A stretch of DNA of 64,000 bases from Symbiodinium sp. CCMP2592 (taxonomy: Eukaryota > Sar > Dinophyceae > Suessiales > Symbiodiniaceae), in NCBI GenBank assembly GCA_905221615.1, contig CAJNDT010000513.1:806001-870000 (forward strand). Reading direction: 5' to 3'. Positions 24,501 through 39,500 of this stretch are shown one piece after another; position 1 is the stretch's first letter; each line of letters starts with the position of its first letter. A program made the position numbers and the translations under genes. Under the pieces are notes generated by a model, which made no database searches, had not been told where the DNA came from, and worked only from the letters and a program-made list of their open reading frames with translations.

Positions 24501-27500
24501 GCAAGTCTTTTGCATGGCTCTGCCCGTCACCAACCCTAAACCCTGAACCCCAAACTCTAAACCCTAAACACTAACACCCTAAACCCTAAACCCTGAACCT
24601 TAAACCCTAAACCCGAAACCCTAAACCCAGCACTGCCCGTCATGCGTCGTGCACAGAAACCGAGTCTATGTGTCCACACGCCCTGCTGTAAGGGGGTTGG
24701 AATCATTAGAATAAAGTTATTTTGGGGTATATTATGCCATAATTATAATAAGGAATTATACTTATCATCATAATGGTGATAATAACGATAACAAGAAAAA
24801 TAATGACAATAATATTAAAAATAGTAATAATGGGGACTCCCCAAAATAGAAAAAGGCAGCTAGTAAGGCCGCTTTATTGCATGGAAAGGGTTGCCTTCTT
24901 TGTTCACCTCCAACTTCTGGGACTTCTCCTTCACCACTTCGCCCTTGACGTCCAGCCCGCAACGGAACCTGCAAAGGGCTTCATACGGAGCCTAAATGGG
25001 AGTTTCCGAAGATTAGGGGTACCTTATTTTGGGGCCCTTATGATTTAGGGTATATACTACATTAAAAGGGTCCCCTTTTTTCGGCAACTCCCAAATACTA
25101 ATATCCTATTCTGGGCCCCAAAACCCTATTCTAACTGTTCAGGCCCCTATATTGGTGCGCAGAGGTGCTGTGCTTTCGCTGTCGGGTCTTCCCTGCACGA
25201 TCTAACTCCTTTGGGTTTAGGGTTTAGGGTTTAGGGGTTTAGGGTTTAAGGGTTTAGGGTTTAGGGCTGCTTCGTTCTGATAATACTTTTCGCGAAGGGT
25301 GTGGTTAGCGCCTCGTGGTCTGACCCCAGACATCCTAGACTGTGAACCGAACCCTGGTCCTGGGGCAGGAACCCTGAGCCCTAAACCTTAGACGCAAGAG
25401 CAAACAGAAACGCAAACCAGCCCGCAAGGCCCTAAACTCCAAAAAAAGCTACAACCCTGGATACCCTACACCCTCAACCCTACCAAAGCCCACTAACAAC
25501 CCTACATCCTATCTCAACTGTTCTAAAGCGCATTTAAGCCCTGTATGAAAACAACCAAAAACTAAGAGCAAGGAGTCCCGAGCCGAGGGGCTCCAAGACG
25601 ATGGCATGTCCTCCACGCTTTAGGGTTCAAGGCGGGTGACGATGAAACTCTAACGTGTTCGGGTTTAGGGCTTGAGGGTTTTATAAGCTCTACAAGAGCC
25701 ATACACTCCTTGAGCCCTAAACCCCAAACCCTAAAGGTTTTTTCGAGGGTTTGGGGTTTAGGGCCGAGCATGCACGCAGGGTTGTAGTCGGGCTTCAGGC
25801 TTCAGGGGTTATGCCTACGTCGGCCTTGACTGAGGAAGCATAGGCGCCTTTTGTAAGGGTTTAGGATTTAGGGCTCAGGGACTGTATGGCTCTTGTAGAG
25901 CTCATAAAACCCTTAAGCCCTAAACCCGAACACGTGAGAGCTTAACCGTAACCTTAAAATCCAAACCCGCACCACAAGCCCAACCACTCAGTAAACCCTG
26001 ACTGACGCATCCCCATACCCCACCCTGCCAGTCCCAAGCCCCGAAACGCACTTTGTAAGGCCTGAACACTTTGGACAAGGGTTTGGGGGCATAATATATT
26101 GCACTATAACCTTAAGACGGACAACGAGGGAACTCTCATCATTCCGACGGCCCCTTTTTGCTATGGGCCAGTCCTTTCCGCAGCCGCAGGGGGAGCGATC
26201 GAATCTCCTGCGTTCGATTCAGGGATGCATGTTCATAAGGTTTTGCATGGGTGTTGCGAGGTTTCATATGAGCTGTGCTTGTTTCTTCTGTTTCATAAGG
26301 GTGTCACACGGTAGCTTCGGGTCTCCAAATGTGTTTCTGAGGCGTGTCATGGGGTTTTGTGGGGCGGGCCGAAACAGATTTGGCTACGGGTTTTGGGAGG
26401 CTTGAGCTTATGATGATTGTATTAAACCCGAAACCCTAAACACCTAAACCCTAAAAACCCTGATGAGCCTCCAGAACCCTGAAACCCTAAGAGGCCAAGT
26501 CCGAAAAGCGCAAAACCCCAAAGCCCTAAGCCCCCAAATTTCGCGATCCTAAACCCGCAAAAAAGTGCAGCCACCAAAAAAAACAACGTAGTTCCCCAAA
26601 GACGCGCGTCCCGCTCGCCGCCCTCGGCCGCATCCAGCTCCACGCAGCCATCGCTGAGCTCGGGCTCTTCCGGAAACCTGGGGCCAGAAGTTTGGTTTCA
26701 AGTGTGGTGTGATGTTTTGTTTGGAGTTTGTCTACTCCAGAGTTCTTGGCTCAGGGTTCCTTTAATGGCTCCTGTTCCGGAGCTTATCGCTTGTCTGGGG
26801 TCTTATGAAGCCTTCAATCGCAAAATGAGCTACTATAATTGACAATCATGACACCATATACTATGTGCATCACGCTGACCCCTTCTCGCGATGCAGCGTT
26901 CTGCATGACATGGGTTTGTTTCTGGGTCCTTGTGGACCACTTTCAGAGCACGGCGGGACCAGTGGCGCCTCCGTAACATCCAACATCACCAGAACACTTG
27001 GGGAGTGTAAATCACGGCAGCAGCCTCGAAATCTCGATCTCGTCGACCCGAACGCTCGAAATCCCCCAATTTTCCGAACCCTAAACTCCCCAGGCACGGC
27101 ACGGAACCGTGAAAAAGACCGTCAGACCTCAACGCCTAGGCACACGCGGGCCGCTGCAATCTTAATCTTGTCGGATGAATCCACAGGCAGCAAGGAGGAC
27201 AGGAGCACATGGTAGAAGCCTGAGGGCTGCAGGCTTTATTTAGGGTTCCTGTTAATGGATTTAACTTAAGTTACCATGACAAGGATCTATAGTAATAATA
27301 GGATTTCTTTACTATGGTAACTTAGATGAAGGCTCTAAAGCCAACAGTAACAATGGGATTTCTATATTATGGTCATTTAGATTAGGGCTTTAAAGACAAG
27401 ATTCCGGTTAGGGTTTGGGGGAGGGCTCAACTGGCCGCCGTGCTGAGCTTGTGAAGGCAAACCTTGAGAGCTCTGACGCTGAGCCCTGAAACCCTTTAAA

Positions 27501-30500
27501 GAGACGGGTCCAGGGGTTTAGGAGTTTAGGGCTTAGGGTTTAGGAGTGTAGACGTTTAGGGTTTAGGAGTTTAGGGTTTAGGAGTTTAGGGTTTAGGGTT
27601 TAGGGTTTAGGAGTTTAGACGTGTAGGGTTTAGGAGTTAGGGTTTAGGCTTTAGGCTTTAGGAGTTTAGGGGCTCCAGAAGAGTTTCCGAAAATGGGAAA
27701 TAGAAGCATCCTCATTGTAAGGGCTCCTGAAGTGAAGTGCCCTATTTAAGAGAACCCCCTGGATGGATTTTCAACAAGGAACCCGAAGACCCTAAATTTG
27801 AAAAACGCTAAACCCCGAAGACCCTAATTAGACCCTAAGACCCTCAACCCCTCCACCCCTAAACCTTCAGACCCTAAATCCTCACACCCCGAATCCTAAA
27901 CTCATAACCCTACACAGCAGCAAGCCGAAAGTGTCTGCCGCGGAGCGCCGAGCTTGCTGGCACTTGTACCCGGCCTCCGCGAAAGGATGGAGTGACACTG
28001 AGGTCTAAACTACTGTCTGGTTCTTAGTAGGGACTGGTGAATGGATTATGGAGACTACTATTGGGGATTATATAGTAGGAACTACTATAAGGATCCATTC
28101 CCCCATTCCCGACTAAGCACCAGGGAGACTAAGACGCCGTGGGGTTGCAGACTTCAGGAACTTTGGCTTTCTGGCTTTGGCTTTGAGGTTTAGGACTCTA
28201 GTCGGGACTTTGGTGTTTTGGGTTTGAGGTAACCCTGAACCCTAAACCGTTCAGGGCGCTTCGATTGAGCCTGCTATATCAGGATTTTAGATTCTTGGGT
28301 GGTGCGTGGAGATCCCATTTGCGCAACCCTACAACCCCCTACCAGAACCTGCCTGAACTCTGTGTGCCTGGAAGACGCAAACGCGCTGTCCAGAGAGCCC
28401 TATGCCGTGTATTCAAGTGATTTAGGATATGTCCCTCACAAGTTCAGCCGCCTACGAACCCTTTCCCAAAACGCCCTTGGAAACGCCTCTGTAAATCCTA
28501 GAAAGCCTCATAAGGAACCCTGTCGACGCCTTGTACAAACCCAATTGCACTCTTGGGTCATATAGGAGCCGGAATCATCGCTCATCAGTTTCCGTTATTG
28601 TTCCTTTTGCAGTATATAATACTATAATACTATAGTATCCCCCAAAAGCCTAGTCTATTCACTAAGGAGCCCGTGTTGAAACCCTCATTGGCAGCCTTTA
28701 AGAAGCGCTTACAGAACCTTTTAAGGAACGCTATCCTAGGTGTCAAAACCCCAAATGGGTAGTTGACAAAATTGAGATCCCTTTCTGGGTACCCTAAATA
28801 CTAGGTGCCGTATTGTAATAGGGACCCAAAAAAGGACCATAATTTTGACAACTCCGTTTAGGGTCTAGTGTTTAGAGCTTGTATAATAGGGACCCAAAAA
28901 GGGACCATAATTTTGACAACCGCTCAAATTATGCACAATCAAAAAACCATGCCTGTGTCAGAGTCTGGATGCCCATCTTCAGGAACCTGCTGGGGGAGCT
29001 TCTTGGGTCAGAGAGGGGTTCCTTAACGGTTTAGGGTTTCGGGTTTCGGGTTTAGGGTTTAGGGTGTTGGGTTTAGTTTAGGGTCTAGGGTTTCGGGTTT
29101 AGGGTATAGGGTTCAGGGTTTCTTCTCTTACCTTCGGTTTGTAGGGAATGGAGGAATTGGGTACAATAACCACTATTTCTACCATTCTGCCATTCCCTAC
29201 TAACCAAAAATAAGTTCTTGGGTCAGAGAAGGGTTCCTTATCGGGCTTCTAGTTAGTATAGCAGCTCAAGCATACGGGCCTACCGTCTGCAAGCTACTTG
29301 GGATCCGTCGGCATTCCAGGGGTGGCATGGGGGGCCTACCGTAGTGGCATCTTCAAAAGACTCGTAAACCCAACACCCTCCGAGCTCCGCGCCTGCTGCA
29401 GAACTCGTCCTCCTCGGCCGCACAGTAGCCGCCTTCGGCCTGCTTCAACAAAACAGCCCATGGTCTAGCGTTAGGAGTTAGGATTTAGGGTTTAGGATTT
29501 AGGAGTTAAGGTTTAGGGTTTTTTTAGAACACCTTTTTTCCGATCTGCCGAGACGTCTCAGAAATCCCATAGGGAAGGTGACTGGTTTGGGGTTTCGGGC
29601 CTAGGATTCAGGGTCGAGGGTTTCAGGTCTTAATTTTTAGGGTTTAGGGTGTGCTCGGCAGATCGCGCGCTGGTTAGCGCAGCAGTGTATAGATATGCCC
29701 ACCCCCAGACCACCCCTACACTACTCGCAGCGAAGTGAAGAAGGTTTGGAATGAATGAAGCCAGCCAACCGAACCAAAACCATTCAAGCGAGTTCCACCG
29801 CTGTCCGGCACAACAGACATGCTTCTGTTTCCTATGAAGGGAACAGAAGGTGATGCATGATTCCGCCTCGGCCAAGTTTATGGGTTTTGGGCTGTGGGAC
29901 GTCGTCCGCCGAAGAGCTTTCTCAATCAATGTTGTACTTGAACCCCTAAGCCCCTGACCCCGAAAACCTAAAACCCAAAACCCTGACATACGACCAATAA
30001 GTAGAATAGGGTTTTGTGGTATAATATGTAATAAATATACTAAGGAACCCCCATATAGTATTGGTAATTATTCAGGCCCCTATAGTACACTTCCCCCTGC
30101 CTCGTCAGGCCCCAGGGCTGCAACGCCGGCGAAGTTGAAGGCGAGGGGTGCACTGCGGGGCCCGGTCCCTCGGCTCTTGCGGCGTTGCGGCCTAAGGTTT
30201 TGGATTTGCTCTTTTTTTTGTTAGCGCCTTTGTCCCAGAGTGTCTTCTGCTGCGAATTTTGGGGTTTAGGGTTGAGGGTTGTTGTTTTAGGGTTTTCGGT
30301 TGTTGGTTGAAGGGCTGAAGGGCCTCAGGGTGTTTTGGGGCTTATGGGCTGAAGAACTGTGGAAGCATGTAAGGCGCAAAGACGAGTGAGGAAACCCTAC
30401 ACCGCCTAAAGCCATAGACTCTAAGTGGTAGCCTCGTGAAAGGACTTAGAGCTTCAAGGTTCGGACTGGTAAATCCTACTGCTTCGAAATATCGGAAGCA

Positions 30501-33500
30501 CTACTTTCATGATCTTTAATGCTGGCATTCGCATGAGTTCTACTAGTTTCTGTCTTTGTCACAACGGCTGCTGTTGATGGCCGAGTACTTACAGGCATCG
30601 CTTGGAGGCTCTCGTGGCATCGTTACAGTCCTTGGGCCTCCGAGACGCAAGGGCTTTCGACAATAATGGACTCGGGCCCTACAATAACTTACTTTTATAC
30701 GGTTTTAGCGTCTAGGTTTGAGGGTTATAGGAATTGTTGTCAGCAAACACTACAAGTAACATTTGGGGTTCATGTATACCCTGAAACAATCTAGCGCGAG
30801 GACCGAGGCACGGCAACGGCCCTGGGGTCGAAAGCGCTGCGCCTGACAGATTCATCTGATTGAGTCCTAAACTCACTGTTTAGGGTTTAGAGTTTAGGCT
30901 GAAGGGACAAAGGAAAAATTGCAGTCTGGGTCCGCATCCATAAAACCTGAAATACCCAACCCCAAACAAAAGCCGCTGCAATGTGAATCCGCCAAGCTGA
31001 ACTTTCTTTCCGAGACGAAACCAGTGCACATAATCCGATCTGTCGAGTGGCTCAACACCGAAGACGTGAAAAACCTAAACTCGGGCATGGATCCTTGACA
31101 TGAGGCTGATACAGGGGCCCAATTAATTACTAGTGGTTAGGGTTCCCTTGTTATAGTTCTACTGTAAAGGCGCCCCAAACCCTTTTCTCAGCATTCAGGC
31201 CCCTACGTTGCCCCGCAATCATCCGAGTGCTGGAGTTGGATGCCTTGCCTCCAACTGGTCGTGGAGGGCCTCCGGGGCTTCCGGTTTAGGGTATAGGGTT
31301 TAGGGTTTAGGGTTTAAGGTTTAGGGTTTTAGGGTTTAGGGTTTAGGGGATTAGGGGTTTAAAATTGTAGGGCTCTGGGTGTACCCTAAACCCTGCAGAA
31401 AACTTGTTCGGGTGGGGACTCTCTGGTCATGGAATCCTTGGTAGCACAGACGTCATCGCCGTCTGAGTGGAAATGCTAGCATAACCAGATCACACGGGAA
31501 AAACACAAAGTCTTGCAGCACATTCAGAAAAAGCAGAAACCGAAGCACCTGAAACCCGCAAGCCAGGGAACGCGTGAGCACACCACACTGAACTAAACCT
31601 GAAATTCTGAGCGTCTCGCTTTCTCAGATTGCCACGATCATCAGTACCCGGTGCCAACAGTATATCCCAGACCCTTCACCTCTTGATGGTACAAACAGAT
31701 ATACACTGCAATCACTACAACACTAATCACTATGAACTAGATGCCCAGATGCACATGGCTTCTACCAGAACCTGCGAAGATCCACCCCTAAACCCTTAAA
31801 CCCCAAACCCTAAACCCCAGCCGGCGGTCCTTGTTCAGATCCCGAACCAAGTCCTTGGCATAGGCCTCCAGGATGGATGCTCGCGGAGCTGCAGGACTAG
31901 TGTTAAGGGTTCAGGCTTTAGGGTTTAGGGTTTAGGGTTCAGGCTTTAGGGTTTAGGGTTTAGGGTTTAGGGTTTAGGGTTTAGGATTTAGGGATGTTTA
32001 GGGTTCAGGGTTCAGGATTAATATGAAGTTCCTGTGAAGCTGTGCAGAAATCAGTACATCAACTCCAAGCCCCACTCCGAGCCTAAATTGTACTAAGCTT
32101 ACTTGGAGGTTCATGGGTCGTTATAAGTAGAGTAACCATAATTATAACTCGTATTAAGGGACTTAATAACCCCACTTATAACTACCTATGAACCTCCAAG
32201 TAAGTTCATGCGACTTGTGTTCAAGATTCGAGCTTCACGCTTGCATCAGAACCCGCGCTTTCTCCCCATACGCTGCGGGTTTAGGGTTTCGGTTTAATGT
32301 TTAAGCTTTAGGTTTGGGGTTTAGGGCTTCGGGTTTAACGCCTATGGGCCTTGGTAGGCTTTCTGGTTGCTGCTTTCCGAACAATGCACCTGCTTCAAGC
32401 ACAGCCGGGCCGAGGCGGACGACGCGAAACGTTTAAAATTAAGCTAGTACCTTGAGCCGTTCTAAGGATACCTCTATAAGCTACATTCCATAATTTTGCA
32501 ATCTCTGGGTTCTACATAGCTGCATACCTTTTCTGACAGGCTGCGATAGGGCCGGGCTGGGCCGCTGGGGGTTTGGAGATGCAGAGGTGTAGTAGACAAG
32601 GGGGGGTTAAACCCCGAAGCTCTACAATTCGAGCCCGAAAAAGCCCCTCTGAGTTTCTTGCACCTTAAGCCTCCGAACCGAAATCCTAAACGCTGAAACC
32701 CTGAACCCAAAACCTGACATCCCAACCCCTAACCCCAAGACCCTAATCCCAACCCCTGAAGCCCTGTAGAACCAAACCCAGCACCTGAAATCCCAACTCC
32801 GTGGCTCCAAAAACCACAAAGGTTTAGGGTTTAGGGTTTAGGGTTTAGGGCCTTCGCAGCTTTGTCGTAGGACTCATGGATCTTCAACTCCTGCAGGCTC
32901 GCAGCTGCAACTTCGCTTGAAGCTTGGGGCCGTGGGGCTTTGAGCTTCGGGATACCGCCAGGGTCAAATGCTGATAATCATAGTGGCGATGCGGGTAGTT
33001 AGAGGGTGTTTGGGGTCCCAGTTTAGGGTCTAAGGGCTGGGAATTGACAGGGTCAAAGCGATGTTGATGTTCATGATGACTGTGCTGATGATGATGATGA
33101 TGATGCTGCTGATGATGATGATAACGACGAGATGATGAGCTGATGAGAAGATGATAACGACGAGATGATGAGCTGATGAGAAGATGATAACGACGAGCTG
33201 ATGAGCTGATGAGAAGATGACAATGACGAGATGATGAGACGATGATGATGATGATGATGCCGACAACGACGATGATGATGCTGTAGTAGCATCCGTAGCC
33301 GAGATCTGTAGCCGAGATCAGCTTGAAGGTTTGGGACGTTTGGGAATGTGAGCTTCCGGTTTTGGGTTAAGCATAAAGCGCTTGGGGATCTATGGCGTCC
33401 TAAGCCCTAAACCCTAAACCCTATCTATGGGGGTTGTTTTTGTTGAGGGTGCCGTGGGACTTTCGCTCAGCTTCTGCCCTGCCCCTATTCGGGGTTAGGG

Positions 33501-36500
33501 TGTAGGGTTTAATGCAGGGCTTGGGGTTTAGAGTTGAAGGATTGAGGGTGTCAGGGCCGCAAGTTCTGGGTTTTAGGGTCTGGAGATAAGTTTAAGGGCT
33601 TTTTTTGTTGAAAGTGCAATGACTCTAAAAAAAAAGTCATTGCACGGTTGAAAAAATTTTAAGGGTTTTGGGGGCCTGGGCTTTCAGTTTTCGGCCTCCA
33701 GCCATCTCAAGGGCCCAAGAGCAGACGTGCCCCGGCAGTCCTTCAGCTGCGCCGCCTCGTTGTTCCACTCCTGGCTGTTGTTTAGGGTTTAAGGCTCAGG
33801 GTTTTAGGATTTAGGGTTTAGGGTTTTAGGGTTTAGGGTTAAGCCCAACCACACCCTGCTGAAACCCTTATAGAACCCTCCTAGTCTCCTTGAATATGTT
33901 GCTTACATGCACGAGCCTCGAAGCCGAAGCCAATGCCGATGCAGGATTAGGGTTTAGGGTATAGGGCTTAGGGTTTATGGGAATTTGCCACAGGCCAAAG
34001 AAGGTGTGTAGTGGGCATTCGGGAGGCTGCCTAAACCCGAAGCTCCTAAACTCTAAACCCTCAACCCGAAGCTCCTAATATAGGGGCCTCCATACTTAGA
34101 ATAGGGTCTTGGGGCCCATTATACTATAGCTATAGTAAGGAACGCCCCCCAAAAATAGCATAGGTAATTATTTAAGCCCCTATATTAAACCCCGAAACTC
34201 CTTGCAGGAGCGCGTGAAGCAGGTCTCCAAGTGCTTCCACACCAGCAAGCACGTGACCTCGGCAGTACAATCTACTCCAAACACACCGAGTCTAATGTAG
34301 GGGTCTGAACAATTGGACTTACTTGCGCTCGTGACTATAAGGGGGTACTGTTACTCATGACTCCGCGCTCTAGGATACTGAAACCTCAGGGGTGGAATGT
34401 TCGAAGCTAGCCTCGAAGGCCTTAGCCCAATAGCCTTTCATTAGGGAATATATCCCAGGGTTTAGGGTTTAAGGTACACCCTAGATCTTGAAAGCCTCAA
34501 ACCCAACAACCACGGCACATGCTCGCAAGGGTTCTCTCGACGTCCTACAGCCCGGACCTGAATGCGCCAATGCCCCAGTAGAGCCCTGGGTTACATTCCT
34601 TACTGGAGGGGCATACACTGGACTCAGAGTTTTACGTTTGGTTCAGCTCGCTTCGTCAGGACACATGGCCCCAAGCTGAGACGTAAGGTGATGGCTTAGT
34701 GTTCAGCGCCAGGATTTAGGGCTTAGGATTTAGGGTTTACGGTTTAGTACCGGGTTTAGGGTTTGGTTTACGGTTTTGTGTTTAGCGCATCTTGTTTCGG
34801 GTCATGCATCTAACCGATTCGCATCTAGGTTTTTGACATAACTCTAAGTTCAGGATTTGCGACATGAGGCTTATGTTTAAGCCTTCCGAATTAGTCGTTC
34901 TTCCAGGTTCTGTGGGGTTGGGATTCAAAGGTACAGAGTCTTGGGGTTTTGTCTGCGTTTAGGGTTGAATCGGGGTTCGCCTGCCAGCTTGTTCCGGCTG
35001 AGGGCTTGAAACGTGTGCGGCCGCGGCGCATCGACCAGAGGATGAAGGGAGTTCGCCAGGAACTTCTCCACGGACCGCATGATCACCTGTCACTCGAGCT
35101 CGGCGGACCCTGAATTCTAGGCCTATGAAGGTGCTCTACAGAAGGACTTCGCGCATAAACAAGGCTTTGCACCCTGCTGCGCACATCTCATGCGTACCCC
35201 GAGCACTGGGACAAGGCTAAGAAGACATCGTAAGTTCTAAACCTCTGGGCTGCACTTCTCGAAGTGACCCTTACTTCGCGCCTGCCTTGTTCCCCGTGTC
35301 ATCTTCAGGTGCTGAATAGATGTTGCGGATGAAAGAAGTGGTGAACTCCTTCACACGACTGCGCATGGTTCACTGAGGCAGTGACACTCGCCAATCCGAG
35401 TGATTCCACGGATCAAGTAAGGCATGTCAACGAAGAAAAGAAAAAGAAAAGGCAATAGAGCTTGTACCATGTCCGAAGTTGCAATGACAATAGCAACGGC
35501 AGTAAAGTCTTCATACTAGTTGAAGCAGTACCAGCAGGAGGAGGAGGAGGAGGAGGAGGAGGAGGAAGATGCGCAGGAGGAAGAGGAGGAACAGTAGCAG
35601 CAGCGGCAGCAACAGCAGCATTGGGGAGGGCAACTTTCGACTCAATGAGGTGAGTATGGGCCTCCTCCCCGGAAATAGGGGACCCTGATATAGTGCCCTA
35701 AATAGTAGGATCCTTTTTATAAGGACCCCGAACCCTAATTTTCGGAAACTCCCATCTAGTTCTGAGGCGACACCGCAGCTCCAACTACACCAGGACCTGT
35801 CGCGTTTGGGATCGACGGCTCCGGGTTTCATAAGTCAAGTGCTCTTTATGAGAAGTCTATATTGAGAAGCATATGTTTGTGTAGATATAGATATAGGTAT
35901 TGATACAGATATAGATATCGATACATATACATATAGATGTAGATATAGATCTAGATAGGGTTTAGGGTCTAGGGCCTAACACATACAGAGGGATCTAGGC
36001 TTATGGACTTACGGTTCTTAGGATCCTACACCATACTATAAGCCGGATACCAGTCAGATCCAAGATAAAAGAAGACTGTGGCTAAGAACTTCTTCAGTTT
36101 TCTATACACTTCCTAAGGGGATCCCAGTTGGGTGCATAGAAGTAGGGTTTAGGGTTTTTTGGTTTAGGGTTTAGGGGTCTCTAAACCCTAAACATAACTC
36201 CTCAAGAGATCCCATTTTGGGGGAGTAGGAGAATCGGGCTCCATCTGCGTGTGTTGGAACAGCCGCGCCAGCGCCGCGGCCAGGGAAACGTCGAGGATCC
36301 TTGTCTTGTTAGGATTTAGGGTTTAGGGGTCAAGCCCCAAGCCCTAAACCAAGACGTTCAAACTCAAACCTAAAGCGTAATTATCTATCCCTTAAACACC
36401 AACAATCCTCTAACCAAGGCCAGAAGCCCCTAAACCCAAACGAAAGATAACAGAGTCCAGGGATTCAAACAAAGGATCGAAACCAAAAAGGTCCCCCCCC

Positions 36501-39500
36501 CCACCCCCTCAACCCTAAACCCCAAACCCTAAACCCCAAACCCTCAACACTAAACCCGAAAACCCCCCCCGGCGACCCCAGTTTCCGCCATGGCTCCTCT
36601 CGAGCGCAGCTTTCCCCATGAGCGGCTCGTACCTCGACGTTAAGGCAAAGGGCTCAAGGAACTCCTGAGCCCTAAAACCCTACATTAAAAAACAAAAAAG
36701 CTTTTCGAAGTACAATAATGATGGTAATGGAAAAAAGCGAAAGATCCACAGAAATTAAGAAAGCAATACTTATACCAGTAAGTTTAACAGTAACACCCCC
36801 TACACCCCCAACGCTAAGCCCTGGACTCTCGACCGTCAACCCTAAACCATGCACCATAACCGGATATGCTTGTAATATCCAGCTCAATGTGGGTGGTTGT
36901 CAATATTAGGGTCCCTCTTTGGGTCCTTATTATAGTACGGCGCCTGGTATTTAGGGTGCCAAAAAAGGGGCCATAACTTTGACAACCACCCAGGTGGGGA
37001 AAGCTCGGAGACGGCAAGGGTTCAGGCTGATTCAAGGTGGGTGGGGCTTGGGGCTTGGGCGGTTTTTTGGGGTTTAGGTTTAGAAGGGGCCCCCACCCTG
37101 TAATAGTGGTATAATAGGAATATAATAGGGCCCTAGTATAATCCTTATAGTCACTATTACAGGGCGGGGGGCCCTTCTAAGGTTTAGGGTTGAGAGCGAC
37201 AAGGACGCGGTCCTGTGGCAACCCCTACAAGTCCAGAAGCTGGAAAAAACTGTCAAAGTCGAAAGAATTAAAGGTGGACGGATGCGAGTACATGGAACTT
37301 CAAAGGTAAGCCAGAAACCTGAAACCTGTATTTGCACAACACTCTAAACCCTAAACCCTAAACCCTAAACCCTAAACCCTAAACCCTAAACCCTGCAATG
37401 GGGAGTTCGGTGATCCTGCACCCGAAGATCCCTATACAGATGCTATAACGAGCCGAAAAAAAGGGTTTAGGGTGTAGGGTTTAGGGTACCACATATAAAG
37501 GCCCGATGAAGACTCTGCTATAAAACCTAAAAACTCGTAAAGCGGCAGTCAGGGTGTACTTGTTTCTTGGGCCCCTACACGGTCTCTACCGAGTGCGCGA
37601 TGAGATCGATCCAACTCCGGGCATCGCCCTGAGAGAGCGGCTCACCTGAAGTACTATTCTTCTTAGTAATACTTTTGTGATATTTTTCTGATTCTTATTC
37701 TGCTGCCTTTTTCTTATTGGTATTGCTATTGTTGGGTTTCGCACATTGGCTTCTCGTCTAGGGCTCGTTTTGCGTTTCATCGTGCAATTACAATGGTTTT
37801 GTAGGGTTCCGGAACGTATACGAAGCAGGGTTGATAGTAGGATTTTGGTCAGGGTGCGTCGTGCTGCTTAAGAGCATCGGTGAGCCTGTATGTGCGCTTC
37901 GTTTTCGAGGGTACCGGAGGGGGGTTTTGGGGGCTTTTGTGGCAAACTACACTAATATGGGGGCCCCAAACCCCCCCCCCCCCCCCAAAGGTCCGGAAAC
38001 CCACCCCGGCATAAGAGCCGTACTTCACCTCACAGTGGGAGCTTTAAAGGTGTTAGATCTATTTGGGAGTTTCCGAAAATAGGGGACCCTAATACACCAC
38101 CTTAAATTGTAGGATCCTTATTATGAGGACCCCATATGGGAGTTTCCGAAAATTAGGGGTACCTTATTCTGGGGTCCTTATAATAAGAATCCTACTATTT
38201 GGGGTACTATATTGGGGTCCCCTATTTTCGGAAACCCCCATATAAGGTACCCCTCATGTTCGGAAACTACCTTTTAGGAGCTCGGGCTTCGTGGCTCTTG
38301 AGGTTCAAGTCTGGGTCGACAGGCAGGAACCCAGGGTCCACGGTTTATAGAAATTGTTAAGGGTTTGGGTCCCAAAAACGTTTTGAACGAAACGTTTTGA
38401 CCGACAGTTTTGATCGAAAGTTCTTTTTTGCGAACCATGTTTTCAAATTCGCTGGGGGGCTGGGGCTCTTGGGTGCTAAAAACGTTTTGAGCGAAAAGTT
38501 TTGAACGAAACGTTTTGAACGAAACTTTTCAACGAAACGTTTTGACCGAAAGCGAAAGTTCTTGGGCTGGGTGCTGGTTGTTGCCGAAAGTTTTGACCGA
38601 AAGTTTTGAGCGAAAGTTTTGGTTTTAGGAACCATTTTTGGCAAATGGTCTGGGGGGGGGGGGTGGGGCGGGCTGGGCTGGGCTTTGCTGGGCTGGCTGT
38701 TGCGGGCTGGGCTGGGGCTGAGGCTGAAAGGCCCCAGGCTAAAGCCGAGGCGGGGCCGAAACTGGGAGGTGGGCTGGGTTGGCTGGGTTGAAGGTTGTAG
38801 AGAAATTGGTTTATCAAGAAACTCGTCCTTGTTTGAGCTCCAGTTCGGGCTGTAGCGGCGGTTACAAGTTTGTAGGGAAATTGGTTTATCAATAAGCTTG
38901 TTCAGTGTTTAACCGGTATGTTGGGCTGTAGCGGTGATTACAAACAAGGACAAGCAATTTCTATTTATCACTTTCTTGAGGGTTTAGGGTTTGGGGTTTG
39001 GGGTTTAGGGTTTGGGGTTTGGGGTTTGGGGTTTAGGGTTTAGGGTTTAGGGTTTGGGGTTTGGGGTTTAGGGTTGAGGCTTACGTGACCAGATCCCAAA
39101 GATAACAGGCAGATAGCTGCATGCGAAGGTCATCCCACGTGAAGGTTCTATTTAATGCCTGTGTTGTTGCAGCAGCTATATGCACCGTGGACTCAAAATA
39201 TGTACATGATGTCGAATGACCCTATGGGCTTATACTAGCATGGATATATTATCCTATGAGTGTCCTAAGTTGTTGAGATACAACAGATATGACTATGTGA
39301 AGGCTATACAATGGGCATAAGCCATCAGGTTTTATGGCTTCGGTGTAGAAGTCGCCAATTCGGGCTCTCATGGCTTACTGTGCCTAAGGTTTGCCAATCT
39401 CGAGACCTAGCGTTCCCAGCCAACTCCAGCTCTGTGGATTTGGGAGTTTCCGAAAATCGGGGACCCTAATACCCCAAATATTAGGATCCTCATTTTTAAG

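Noticed and set aside
33030-33292. His/Ser-rich ORFs across 33.0-33.3 kb
   Set aside because: They are translations of the GAT/ATG repeat, not genes.
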